The position numbers and the translations under genes are program-made. 64,000 bases of DNA from an uncultured Lachnospiraceae bacterium. GTDB lineage: Bacteria; Bacillota; Clostridia; Lachnospirales; Lachnospiraceae. Position 1 is the first letter of the stretch; every line of letters starts with the position of its first letter. The stretch lies in contig URPH01000001.1 in the NCBI GenBank assembly GCA_900549665.1, forward strand, positions 1 to 64,000. The letters are read 5' to 3'. This document shows, one piece after another, positions 52,691 to 63,800 of this stretch. Under the pieces are notes generated by a model. It worked only from the letters and a program-made list of their open reading frames with translations, was not told the DNA's origin and made no database searches.

Positions 52691-54481
52691 TTATTCCTCA
52701 TCGGATTTTTTCTGCGATACAATCATAAATGCATGGGTATAAATTTCCGGATTGCCGATACAGGAAACCTTTACCTCGTAAACGCCTTCCTGTGCCGGTG
52801 CGGTATACATTCCGTTGTTGTCTACCTTTCCGCCTTCCGAATCCAAAAGGCTGTATGTAAGCGGCTCTTCTGTCATATTGACAAAAACAGGATTGATATG
52901 AACCGTTGCCTTGGGGGGCAGTACAATGGTATCCGGCTGTATCATGATCGTTCCCTGCTTTTTGCTAAGCTTTGCAACCTTCTTTTCCATATCTTCCGTT
53001 TTAAACGCATACCAGCGGATCCTTAAGCTGATCTTTCCGGTTTTTACCTTTGGTCTGACACCGACAATAAAGGTTCCTCTCTCCGGAAGCACCTTGACCG
53101 CCGTATCAATCTGATAGATTTTTCCATCATCGGCCGATGCAAAAATGGAATTGTCTCCCAAAATGATTTCTTCATAACCGGCCTGATCTTTTGAGCTCTT
53201 GTGCAGATACTCGACTCCGACCTCAACATAAACCGGACCGCTTCCAAGCCCATGCATGATCTCTTCGGAGAAAATGGCCTTTCCGACTTCTCCTCCGTTC
53301 CCAAGAGACATATCAAAGCTGCCGCTTGCCAGTACATGATCATTGTCCTTCCCGGCTCCGTCCATGGCCTTTGTCTGTACCATCACTGGTCCCTGCTCTG
53401 TCTGCGGTACTTTTTTATCCAACAGATAGTCATTTAATTTGTTAATGATCATAAGCTGTTCTGAATTGTATACATATTGTTTAAACGGTGCATCCTCAAT
53501 ATGGTCGATCAGAACATTATTTCCCGAACGGATGAAACCGATCTTACAGACAAAAAGCCTGTCATCATATGCTTCATCGAGTTCCGCATCCATAGTTCCC
53601 TTATAACTGTTTTTTAATACACATTCCAGAGCACTTTCACATACGGGCTGGATGGATGTTACAATTTCTTCCTTTTGCAGTCCGATCTCACCATTTTTTG
53701 TGATCTGGATATTTTTACTTTTCACGACAATCTCAGTATTGCCAAAAACATATTCTTCCGGTGTCAGAATATAATCACAGACTGTTTTCATCCCATAATC
53801 CTGATTAATATTCTCCGCAGCCACATGAATTTCGTGCTCCACAAAGCCTTCCGTCTGTAAATCATAGGTGACAGAAAAGACATCCGATGAATAACTGAGC
53901 TTTTCCATTTCCAGTCTGAGCCTTACATTTTTACCTTTTACGGCATAAGCCGGTACAATCTGTGTTACCCGGATATCTTCATCCTGATAAAGAACACTTT
54001 TGTGTAAAAATAAATCTTCTTTTTTCTCTTTATAAACACAATCTGCTTCATCCAGAAGATACAGTTTATAGCCTTCTCTGATATTGTTAAACTTTTTATT
54101 TTCATCATTTCCGTTATCATCGGCTAACGTCGAATAAACCGGATCCACACTTTCCTCACAGTAAGCAATTCCAAGATAGGCACAGTTGCTTTTCAAAGTA
54201 TCAAAGCCCTCAATCGTGGAAATTTTCACAACCTGTGTGGCAGGTACGACAATTTCCCGTCCGGAGCCATCCAATGCCAGACCGGATTGCAAAATAACCG
54301 ATAGGTCATCCACCGATACAACATCCAGGCCATATACAATCCCGCTTCCGTGCAAAGTCCTGTTGAGCAGTCTTCTTTTGTCATTGAAATATCCCTGCTC
54401 TGCCTGGAAATCCTTTGATGTCAGCAGCTTTCCGTAATAATAATGATTTCTTTCAAATGAATAATACTTCCGATTTAGCAT
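52691..54481 (-). CDS. Conserved CIS-associated protein, 596 residues
   Basis: The N terminus (FERNHYYYGKLLTSKDFQAE, then FNDKRRLLNRTLHGSGIVYGL) matches a conserved protein found beside DUF4255 genes in many CIS loci, of unknown function. The middle part is beta-rich. The last 80 residues (IMIQPDTIVLPPKATVHINP, then YTAPAQEGVYEVKVSC) form a bacterial Ig-like domain. No signal peptide is seen, so it is likely made in the cytoplasm and may assemble on the particle, for instance as a baseplate or fibre part. AGGGAG precedes the start. Confidence 0.7.
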   Translation of the reverse strand: MLNRKYYSFERNHYYYGKLLTSKDFQAEQGYFNDKRRLLNRTLHGSGIVYGLDVVSVDDLSVILQSGLALDGSGREIVVPATQVVKISTIEGFDTLKSNCAYLGIAYCEESVDPVYSTLADDNGNDENKKFNNIREGYKLYLLDEADCVYKEKKEDLFLHKSVLYQDEDIRVTQIVPAYAVKGKNVRLRLEMEKLSYSSDVFSVTYDLQTEGFVEHEIHVAAENINQDYGMKTVCDYILTPEEYVFGNTEIVVKSKNIQITKNGEIGLQKEEIVTSIQPVCESALECVLKNSYKGTMDAELDEAYDDRLFVCKIGFIRSGNNVLIDHIEDAPFKQYVYNSEQLMIINKLNDYLLDKKVPQTEQGPVMVQTKAMDGAGKDNDHVLASGSFDMSLGNGGEVGKAIFSEEIMHGLGSGPVYVEVGVEYLHKSSKDQAGYEEIILGDNSIFASADDGKIYQIDTAVKVLPERGTFIVGVRPKVKTGKISLRIRWYAFKTEDMEKKVAKLSKKQGTIMIQPDTIVLPPKATVHINPVFVNMTEEPLTYSLLDSEGGKVDNNGMYTAPAQEGVYEVKVSCIGNPEIYTHAFMIVSQKKSDEE

Positions 54482-54527
54482 ACAGTTTCTCCCTTTCCTT
54501 CATCACACATTTTGTTTTTTCCGGTTG

Positions 54528-57500
54528 TTATTCTTCCATATTCTGTCTTGTTTTCTTTTTTCTATTGCCTCTGATAAAAACAATTCCTCCACCGGCTACA
54601 AGAAGCAGTGCAGCCGCAATCGCCACAGTTCTTATCACAGTCTCATTTTTTGTCTGCACCTGATCAATTGGAGCAATAATGGCATACATGCCCATTCTCT
54701 TTATATTGGCATATGCAACACCGTTGGAACGCCTGGTTTCGTAGACATGAATGGTTCCATCATCCTGAAGTTCTACGATTTTTATGATTGCATTCTCATA
54801 CTCAGACGGAATGGTTAATCCAAGCTCGGCCTCTCCATCCGGCTCAACCTCAATACCGTCTACCTCAAGTGACACATCATAGCTCTGTACGATGTTGTAG
54901 GATTCATCTACCAGCTGTTTTACCAGATTGACCGACGTCTGGGAGCTCTGTACCGCGGATAAAACAAGCTTTGCATTGTCATCTATCACACCACCGTCCG
55001 CAGATAAAACAGCTCCGTAATTAATATTCCTGATAATAAAATCCGAATGGGACGGCCCTTCATCCGTTCCGGCGTAAGTACGCCTGCTGATGAGACGCCC
55101 GGATGTATCCTGTACATATCCGCTGTCACCCTTTTCTTCTGCTGTAACAACAACCGGCTCCCTGACCGTGTACCGGGCTGTGACAACATCCGATGCCTGC
55201 ATATTGTCCTTTACCGCAATAAGCTTGATCGTCATTGCCTTATTGACTACTATCGGTTCTGTATAAATACTCAGGTTATTTTTATCCTTTAAATCCGGAT
55301 CTGTTCCGTTTGTTGTGTAGTACATCGTGACATTTTTCGTTTTACAGCTGAAGATCACCGACGTACCAAGCTCCAGTTCCCCATTTTCATGTGATACTGA
55401 CGGGGTCGCCACCTTGTCTGCAAATGTATATTGAAAGGAAGCAATATCACTTGTGTCCTTATCATCGGATACTGCAATGGCACGCAGCATCATAGCTTTG
55501 GTGATTTCAATCGGTTTGGTATATAAAATACTTGATTCGCCCGGATCGGAGCCATCTGTCGTATAATAGATTTTTCCGTCTTCGGCATTTAAAACAATCT
55601 GGCTTTCCGTTGTAAAAACCGCACCATCCGGCACACTGCTTACCGGAGCTTTCAGCTTTTCCATAATGACATACCGGAATGTCCCGGTTGCCGTCGTACG
55701 TGTAGATCCCTTCGCTATGGCAATCGCCTTCAATACCACGGTATCTCCCGGCTCGCCGGAAATCGTAACCCTGCTTCCCTGGCTGCTGGCTGTCGTCGGA
55801 TTGGAACCATCTGTTGTATAATAGATTGCAGCATCCGATACATCGGTATTTAAGGTAACAATATCTCCATTTTTCACAGTACTTCCATCTTCTACATCTG
55901 CATAAATACCCCCTGCATAATTACTGATGGTGTATACAAACATGGCAGGCGGACTGTCATTGTAATCCTCTTTGGAGGCATATGCCTTGACCGTGATCAT
56001 AGTGCCGATGTCACCATTTAACGGAACCACATTACCAATTGCAACCATGTTGTTTTGGGCATCTGACGGATTGGATCCGTCAGTCGTATAATGAATGGTA
56101 GCTCCTTCTGTTGCGGACAGTGTCAGTGTCGTTCCGGGCGGAACAACAGAGCCGCTTGCAATAGATGCCGTCGGTGCCGCAAGATCTGACATAAGTCCAT
56201 ACCTGAACACCGCTACTGTACTGTACATATCCTGATAATATGCAACCGCCTTTATGATTGTATTGGATTTGATCACAATCGGATTGTCATCCGAAAACAT
56301 CATATCGGCAGAGGTCGGATCCTTGGGCTCCTCCCCCGTTGTACTGACGGTATAAAAAATACTTGCCCCACTTGTTGAGCATTTTAAATACACAGAGGTA
56401 TTATTTGCCACATTTCCTTCAATTGGATTGGCATAAGGAGCATTGATGGCACTTGGATAGGTATAAGAAAAATTTGCTATTGTTCCATAGGACCATTTTC
56501 CATTTGTGGCTAATGCCCGTATGGTAAACATATTTCCTACCGGTGACGGCACCACAATTCCCGATGCGGAATATTGCATTGTAGTCCCCTGTACCTCTCC
56601 ATCTGTCCCAACAGAAGGCTCTGAGCCGTCCGTCGTGTAATAAATCGTATATTTATTCTGATCTTCTGCGCAGGTGATTTCTTTTGTCCCTGCATCTAAA
56701 GTATATTTTCCAACATAAAGCTTTATTACATCACCTTTTTTAACCTCAGTCATCGCCGTATCCGCGGTTGTCGGATAGGCTGTTATTGCAGGTAATGCTT
56801 CCTCTTCATGTACCTTAAACAAAAAGGTCTGGGTACGTTCCACACAAATTGTGTTCTGCTTTTCATCAACCGCCACACCGGTGATCCGCAATGTAAAGCT
56901 ATCACCAAAATTGGCAATATCCGGTGTAACAGTGACAGAGCCTCCGGATGATGACAAAAGTCCGGTCGAGCTGCCGTCGGCTTCCATAACCTTGGATGAG
57001 GTATTAAAACGATACTGCGGCAGACTTCCGTCCAGGGTATAAAAATATTTTGTTTCTCCATAATGGGTGCTTCCTGACGGTACGATCCGGATCGCAGCCG
57101 CCATATCAACGGTCTGTTCCACATTTTCTTTTACTGCTGTACCCGAATATGTCACAGAAACCTTCCCCGTATACTGTCTTGGATAATATCCGAGTGAAAT
57201 GGTATCTACATCTCTTGCCACATAGGCTGTGTCTTCATATGAGATGGGCAGGACATTGAGCTTAAAAGTTCCCTGTCCCCTTATACTTTCCGGTATGGTA
57301 ATTGTTTCATTGCCACTTCCGCTGCCACAGTTCCATACCTTTACGTTGGAGTTGCAGTAATACCAGAGATTGGAAGAGTCAGCCTGTTTATATCCTATAT
57401 AATTGCGGTTGTTCATGGAAACAACAGTAAACTTATTGGCATACACCTTTCCTGCCGCCGCATTCAGCTCAGCGATCAGATTATTATCCTTAACATATGT

Positions 57501-57860
57501 AAGCCCCGGTGAAACAGATGCCTGTGTCGTATAAAGGATCAGTGCATTGCTCACGGTACTGTTCCCTATTACGGCATTCAGAAATACGGTATCTCCGACA
57601 TCGGCCTCCGTTGCATTGTCTGCACCATTTTCTCTTCCGGCAATGATATTTTCTTCTGCGACACCGGTCAGGCTGGTTGCGGTAACCTTTGCCGTAACCC
57701 GGATGTTATTATTGGCCGCAGACAATGGCAGAAATCCCCGTCCCATACTGAACAGGACAGTCATACCCAATACCCCGGTTAATACAGCTGCTAAAAGGAA
57801 GCGTCTGTGCTTCGGTATTTTTTTGTGGATTTGTTTTTTCAGATTATCTGAAAGTTTCAT
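54528..57860 (-). CDS. Secreted CHB_HEX_C-repeat surface protein, 1110 residues
   Basis: A signal peptide or anchor (residues 18-48, RRFLLAAVLTGVLGMTVLFS) starts a large outer protein. Six repeats with the signature IYYTTDGSDP (about residues 405, 505, 590, 680, 760 and 850) match the chitobiase C-terminal/FN3-like domain used in cell-wall and adhesin proteins. A C-terminal domain shared with the upstream protein follows (YDVSLEVDGIEVEPDGEAEL), then a membrane helix (VAIAAALLLVAGGGIVFI) and a basic tail. No LPxTG sortase motif is seen. Its ATG directly follows the stop of the upstream paralog. Confidence 0.8.
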   Translation of the reverse strand: MKLSDNLKKQIHKKIPKHRRFLLAAVLTGVLGMTVLFSMGRGFLPLSAANNNIRVTAKVTATSLTGVAEENIIAGRENGADNATEADVGDTVFLNAVIGNSTVSNALILYTTQASVSPGLTYVKDNNLIAELNAAAGKVYANKFTVVSMNNRNYIGYKQADSSNLWYYCNSNVKVWNCGSGSGNETITIPESIRGQGTFKLNVLPISYEDTAYVARDVDTISLGYYPRQYTGKVSVTYSGTAVKENVEQTVDMAAAIRIVPSGSTHYGETKYFYTLDGSLPQYRFNTSSKVMEADGSSTGLLSSSGGSVTVTPDIANFGDSFTLRITGVAVDEKQNTICVERTQTFLFKVHEEEALPAITAYPTTADTAMTEVKKGDVIKLYVGKYTLDAGTKEITCAEDQNKYTIYYTTDGSEPSVGTDGEVQGTTMQYSASGIVVPSPVGNMFTIRALATNGKWSYGTIANFSYTYPSAINAPYANPIEGNVANNTSVYLKCSTSGASIFYTVSTTGEEPKDPTSADMMFSDDNPIVIKSNTIIKAVAYYQDMYSTVAVFRYGLMSDLAAPTASIASGSVVPPGTTLTLSATEGATIHYTTDGSNPSDAQNNMVAIGNVVPLNGDIGTMITVKAYASKEDYNDSPPAMFVYTISNYAGGIYADVEDGSTVKNGDIVTLNTDVSDAAIYYTTDGSNPTTASSQGSRVTISGEPGDTVVLKAIAIAKGSTRTTATGTFRYVIMEKLKAPVSSVPDGAVFTTESQIVLNAEDGKIYYTTDGSDPGESSILYTKPIEITKAMMLRAIAVSDDKDTSDIASFQYTFADKVATPSVSHENGELELGTSVIFSCKTKNVTMYYTTNGTDPDLKDKNNLSIYTEPIVVNKAMTIKLIAVKDNMQASDVVTARYTVREPVVVTAEEKGDSGYVQDTSGRLISRRTYAGTDEGPSHSDFIIRNINYGAVLSADGGVIDDNAKLVLSAVQSSQTSVNLVKQLVDESYNIVQSYDVSLEVDGIEVEPDGEAELGLTIPSEYENAIIKIVELQDDGTIHVYETRRSNGVAYANIKRMGMYAIIAPIDQVQTKNETVIRTVAIAAALLLVAGGGIVFIRGNRKKKTRQNMEE

Positions 57861-60800
57861 TTAGAGTTCTCCATCTGAATTATATTGATCCTGCTTCTTT
57901 TGTATCCTTCGTATTCTCCTGCGTTTCTCCACGCGATAAACGGAAACAACAACATAAACCACTACAAACAGGACACTGTAGCCAATGATAATAAATACTA
58001 CATATATCCACTGGAATGAAAATTTATGTTCATCCGATAAATCCACTCCAACCAGTGCATAACGGCTGAAGTGATCTGTTTTGGCATATGCCATCTGACC
58101 GTCACGTCTGGTTTCAAGCTTTTGTATTGATCCATCATCAGCAATATAGATCATACAGATAACGGCACTTTCAAGCTCCTTTGGAATCGGCAGACCGATT
58201 TCTACCGTACCCTGTGGCTCAATTTCATTTTCTCCATCGCGCAAAGACAGATCGTATACCGATATCACTCCATATTCATTGCCAAAAATGGTCTTGATAT
58301 TATCATTTAAACCGGCATTGCTGTTGACCTTTACAACTCTCAAATTAACATTTCCCGGAATGACATTTCTTTTAGCGGATATCACTGCATGATAGTCGTA
58401 ATCGGCCAGAACCACATCGGTAAACGCCGTTCCGGAAAAATCAAACTCTTCACGCCGGTCTGAAAGCCCCGAAGCATCTGTATCATGCAGGCTCTTTTCC
58501 TGCTCCTCTGCCAGCAATCTTGCTTTTTCCTCAACTGCCGGTATTTTATTGACCACATACTCGAGCTCTAAAACATTACTTAACTGATACCCTTCTTTAT
58601 ATCCGACTGCCTTGATCGTAACATTACGGTTTATGGAAATACCTTCTGTTGTATATACAAGAAGCTTATCCAGATTCTGCAACGTGGGCTTTGTACCGTC
58701 CGTTGAATAGTAAATGGTAATATCATCAGACTTGTCATCTTCTACCGAAAGGTGGATGATGGTTGCCGGTTCCAGCAATCCGGATGCGGTATCGGAAACC
58801 GGTGTTGCTGCCTTTCCGGCTGCATCATATGTAAATTCCGCTATCTCCGATGTCTCCCCATCCTCGGAAATAACAATGGCCTTTAACCGCATTCCCTTTG
58901 TTACCTTAATCGGCTCCGTATATAAATTGGAATTGACCGTAGGATCCTCCCCATTGGTCGTATAATATATTTTTCCTTCCCCGGCGGTCAGCGTAACCTT
59001 GGTAGCGCTTGTAAGCACACCGCCGGACGGGGTGGCACTTACCTTTGCCAGTCGTTTTTTCAGCTTGTAGCTAAACAATGCATATGCTTTGGTCTCACCA
59101 CCCTGCGCAATCGCAACCGCCTTTACGGTAACAGTTGTTCCGGGCTCTGCATCCAGTCTGACACTATTTCCGCTCTTACTTGCGGCAGTCGGGTTGGATC
59201 CGTCTGTCGTATAATGGATCACGGCATCACTGACATCCGAGATCAGGTTAACAATGGACCCTGCCGTTACCTCAGACCCGGATGGCGGATCCGCGGTAAT
59301 ACCACCTGAAAACTGGCTGATCGTATAAGTAAATGTAGCTTCATCACTGTCTGTTTTTCCATTTAGGGATGCATAAGCCTTGATCGTCACAAGATCTCCC
59401 GAATTTCCATCCAGGATCACGGAATTTCCGATCATAACAGACTTGTTGTCCGGATCTTTCGGACTGGTATTGTCCGTCGTATAAAAAATAGTAGCTCCCT
59501 CTGCTGCAGACAAGGTCACAATAGCACCTCTTGTAGAAACAGATCCCGAAGTCAGGGAGGCTGTAGGTGCCGCCAGTTTTCCCGAAACAGTATAATTTAG
59601 GGAAACTGCCTTACTCGCAATGGTATTTTTTACGGCAATCGCTTTTATTCTGATATCCTTGGAAACTGTAATGCCCAACTCTTTATCGTAGGTCATGCTG
59701 GAAACGGTCGGATCTTCCGGCTCACTTCCGTCACTTGTCATGGTGTAATAAATCACAGCACCCTCCGTGGCAGAAGAAAGTCTGATCACCGTTCCTCTTG
59801 AAACCTCTCCGGATGCGATATTGGCAACCGGATTCTGCACCTTGCCGGGGTATTCAAACTGAAGAATACTCTGTTCACTCATATTCATACCCTTTTTAAC
59901 GGCAACGGCATAAATCGTAAACTTCGCAGTTTCATCCTCTCCCTTTGCAGGCATTTTGATACCATCCGTTGAGTTGTACAAAAATGTAGTATTTTTGGAA
60001 TCCTCCGGTATCTCAAAGCTGCCGTCTGCATTCTTATTCAATTTTACATTTCCTGTGAGACTGTAATAAATATCCACACCTGCTGTTGCTGACACCAATA
60101 GGATCTTCTCTCCCGGAACAACCACAGGTAATGCCGTCGCACTGCCGGCCGGCACACTGGTTACAACCGCCGCCTTTCCCGGTTCTGTAATATCATAGCT
60201 TTTAGAAGCAATGGGACTAACCAGTGATTTTTCAGTAATGGCAACTGCACATATATTGATTTTCTGATCTCCTGTTACCGTAATCCCTTTTGCGGCATCA
60301 TATTTATATACATCCTTGGGAAGTCCGGCTTCATTCATTCCATATGTCACACTCTGTAAGTCGGCAAGCTGACTCTTTGTAAAGTCACCGCCTGTCTGAT
60401 CTGCCATATAGTAAATCTCCGAATTCAACGAAAGATTCTTGAGATATACTTTGGAAAATCTGGCAATCGCACTGTCCGTCGGTTCAAAAGTGACAGCCTC
60501 CGCTGCCTGAACCGGAGTCACGGAATAATAAAATGTACTATCCCTGCTTGGCAAATATCCATTCCGGAAAGCAATAACGGTAACCGTTCTCTGAACGGTA
60601 CTTCCTGTCTGATTTGGAAGTGAAATTCCTTCATCGGTATAAATCGATCCATTTTCGATGACAAACCATCTTCCGGCGCATCCCACATAAACATTCTTGC
60701 CTTCCGCTACCATGACCGGTGTATTTTTCCCGACAGACGGATTAGCCTGTTCTAACCGTTTTTGAGTTGCATCATCCACCATATTGCAGGTAAGTGTATC

Positions 60801-63800
60801 CTGATCGACAGCATATACATATACCTGATCATCCTCTTTTACCACATAGGCATTATCACCTGTTCCAATGCTTTTTGCTGTATGCTGTGATGTACCGGCC
60901 GAAGGAATCAGGGTCGGCGCACCGACCTGTGTCGGCATCTGATAATCAAACTCAAAGATTCTGCTGCCGCATATTTCATCTCCATAAAACTGAAGATATA
61001 CATAGATTGCTGCATTAGACCCTGCATACTGCAGACAGTCCAGAGGAATTGTTTTTCCATTAAGACCGGAAGCATCTCCTTCAATCGTACCTGCTGCAAT
61101 AATGTCACTTCCAACAGAAAGATTGGGATCTGTACCAAGTCCCTTAAGCGTGGTCAGCGAAGCAACCGGTGTCGTACGGATAACATACCGGATACCTTTC
61201 AGTGCAAAGACAGGATCAAAACCATTTTGTGCAGATGCATAAGCATAGGAATTGTTGACCTCCTGTACGTTGGTATCTGTCTGAATCGTCAGAACATCAT
61301 CTCTCCACAAAGTATTGGCATTGGCTGATAAAGACATCTGGTCCCAGTCACGGATAATATGGATTTCATAGGTTATTAAAGACGGTTTACGGTATTTTCT
61401 GGTTCGTACCACAGAAAGATACACGGTACTGCCTTCTGCATAACCTGTCAGGGAAATTTCCTGACCGCCTGACGAAATATTTGTGCCATTATTGATAATT
61501 TCCTGTTTTACCTCATCCGTATCGGACGGGCGAGAGGTATCAATTCGGTAATAATACCGGAAGGCTTCTGTAAGTCCTGATCCTTTTCCGGAATCATGAT
61601 CATAAGGCTTTATACAAAGTGTATAGCTGTTTATAAAGTTGTAAGAAACCGCCGGATCCATTTCATGGGAAACCGTGTCGAGCTTCTGTGTATTGCCGAT
61701 AACCTGTCTGTCTGTTGCATACAGCCTGGCATCCATAACCGCCGTTTTTACCGGCTCTCTGTCTGTCATCGAGTATTCATATGCCGTCAAAGTACTGTCC
61801 GGCGCTATTTTGATCAAAGGATAAATATATCCGTTTACAACCCAAAAGCCTTCATAGCTGACGGTATCTGCATCAAATAAGATATAGGCCGATTTTTTTG
61901 CCAAAGAAGCATCTGTCGTATAATCGGCAGCCTCTGTATATGCATCATCCGATCCCGCAATACGGTAAAACAGTCTCGTCGCATCCTCACATACTGCTGT
62001 ATCTGCTTCCTCCCCACTGATATACGGACTGATATAGTCATTGTCCGGATCATCCTCTTTGCGGACAGCCTTTTGCAAAGCACCATACTGATACTCGGTG
62101 GTAACCAGCTTGTATTTCTTTGCGAAATCCGCACCTGTTACATAATACTGATGTCCGTCACAAAAAGTTGCCTGTGTGATTTCCATCCAGGAGCTTTTAT
62201 AGGTACGACCGTCGACATTGGAAACCGGCGAAATACTGATATCCATTAGCTTCATGTCAGCATCTGCATTGATATTTTCTTTATAGGTGTATCTGGTCGA
62301 CTCGCCTCCGATAATCGTCATATAACGGTAATCCATGGCAATACTGATATCATTCCTTCTCTTTAAGGATGCCAGGATCACATCAACTGCAGGCTTGGTA
62401 CTATCCGGATTTTTCAGCTCACCGATAACAAGGTCATCGGTATTGATATCTGTGCAAAGCCAGTTCATCACAAGACGGTATGTATTTCCGCCGTCCTTTG
62501 ATAAATAACGTACTCCGTAATCTTTTTTACAAACCTCTTCCCCACTTCCTCCGGGTTTGAAGTCTTCCGGATTATACGACACAAGCGAGATTGTTTCGCT
62601 TCCGTTCTGATAAGATGCTCCCCGAATAGTTTTTATCGTAGCATCCCCATCCAAAGAAATACGATCTCCAACCAATGGATGACCACCACTGACTTGCCGG
62701 TTGCCACTCATAAAACAGTTTTTGATCTGCAAAGCAGACGCACTGTCTCCACTTCCGATCAGAGTTCCTGCAAAAGCACCGGAACCGGATGCATGGATAT
62801 TGTCTGAATCGATCACTGATTTTTGCAGCGTGACCGTTCCGCTTTTAAGTCCTCCAAGAAGTCCTCCTGCCGATATCCTGCCTTTATAGGCATTGTCTGC
62901 ATTGACGTTAACCGCCGAAGCCAGCTCTATGCCTTCATAGGTAGAAGGAACAGCCAGATATCCACATAAACCACCTGCAGAAACCTCCGGATCGATCTGT
63001 AATGTCACCGAAGCATCTGTATAAGTACCGGATTCTGTATATTTTTTTCCATTGGTGATTGCAGGCATGGATGTCCCACCGGTAGGAATCGCATCCACAT
63101 TCTCTGCAGCAGCACTCTTTTCTACCTTATATTTTGAAACACTGGTATCAAGAACTGCTGACGTTTTGGTGTAGGAACAATCCTCATAGTTATCAATCTT
63201 TGTCTGTAACAGCCCTTCTGCTGTTTTTCCTTTGATATCAAAGATTACCTCTCCCGCTGACGTACCGGCGCTTAAGCTGATATTGAAAATGGATGCTCCG
63301 TTATCCTTACCGGCTAAAACACCGGTATATATTTTTGAGGGCAGCCCGGTCAGCGCATCATCAGCCAATACACAGTTCACTTTATTCTGATCCACCGTAT
63401 ACACATAAGAGACCGGTTGTCCCTGCAGGGTGCCCGCCTTGACCTTGGTTACTGTTCCGGTCGTCTTTTTCAGTATATATTCATCATATTCATAGATAAC
63501 CGCCTGCCGGCTGTCGGTCCTCTTATAGTACTGTATATAAGGAGTGATCGTGATCTGAATATCTTTTTTGTTAATATCATGGATCGTATAGGATTTCTTA
63601 TCTTTGTCTGAATATCCGGTACCGGCAGCGGCACTGTTATCCAAAGCTGCTGTCCCATATGTGTCAGTCCGGTTATTAAGCTGATACTCATTGAGTTTGC
63701 TTACAGAGTCACAATTATACTTGTTATCTGTCAGATTTTCCCACCATACAGGCGAAAAATCCGGTACAACAGCAACTGTTGCCGAAGTATCAGCATCTTC

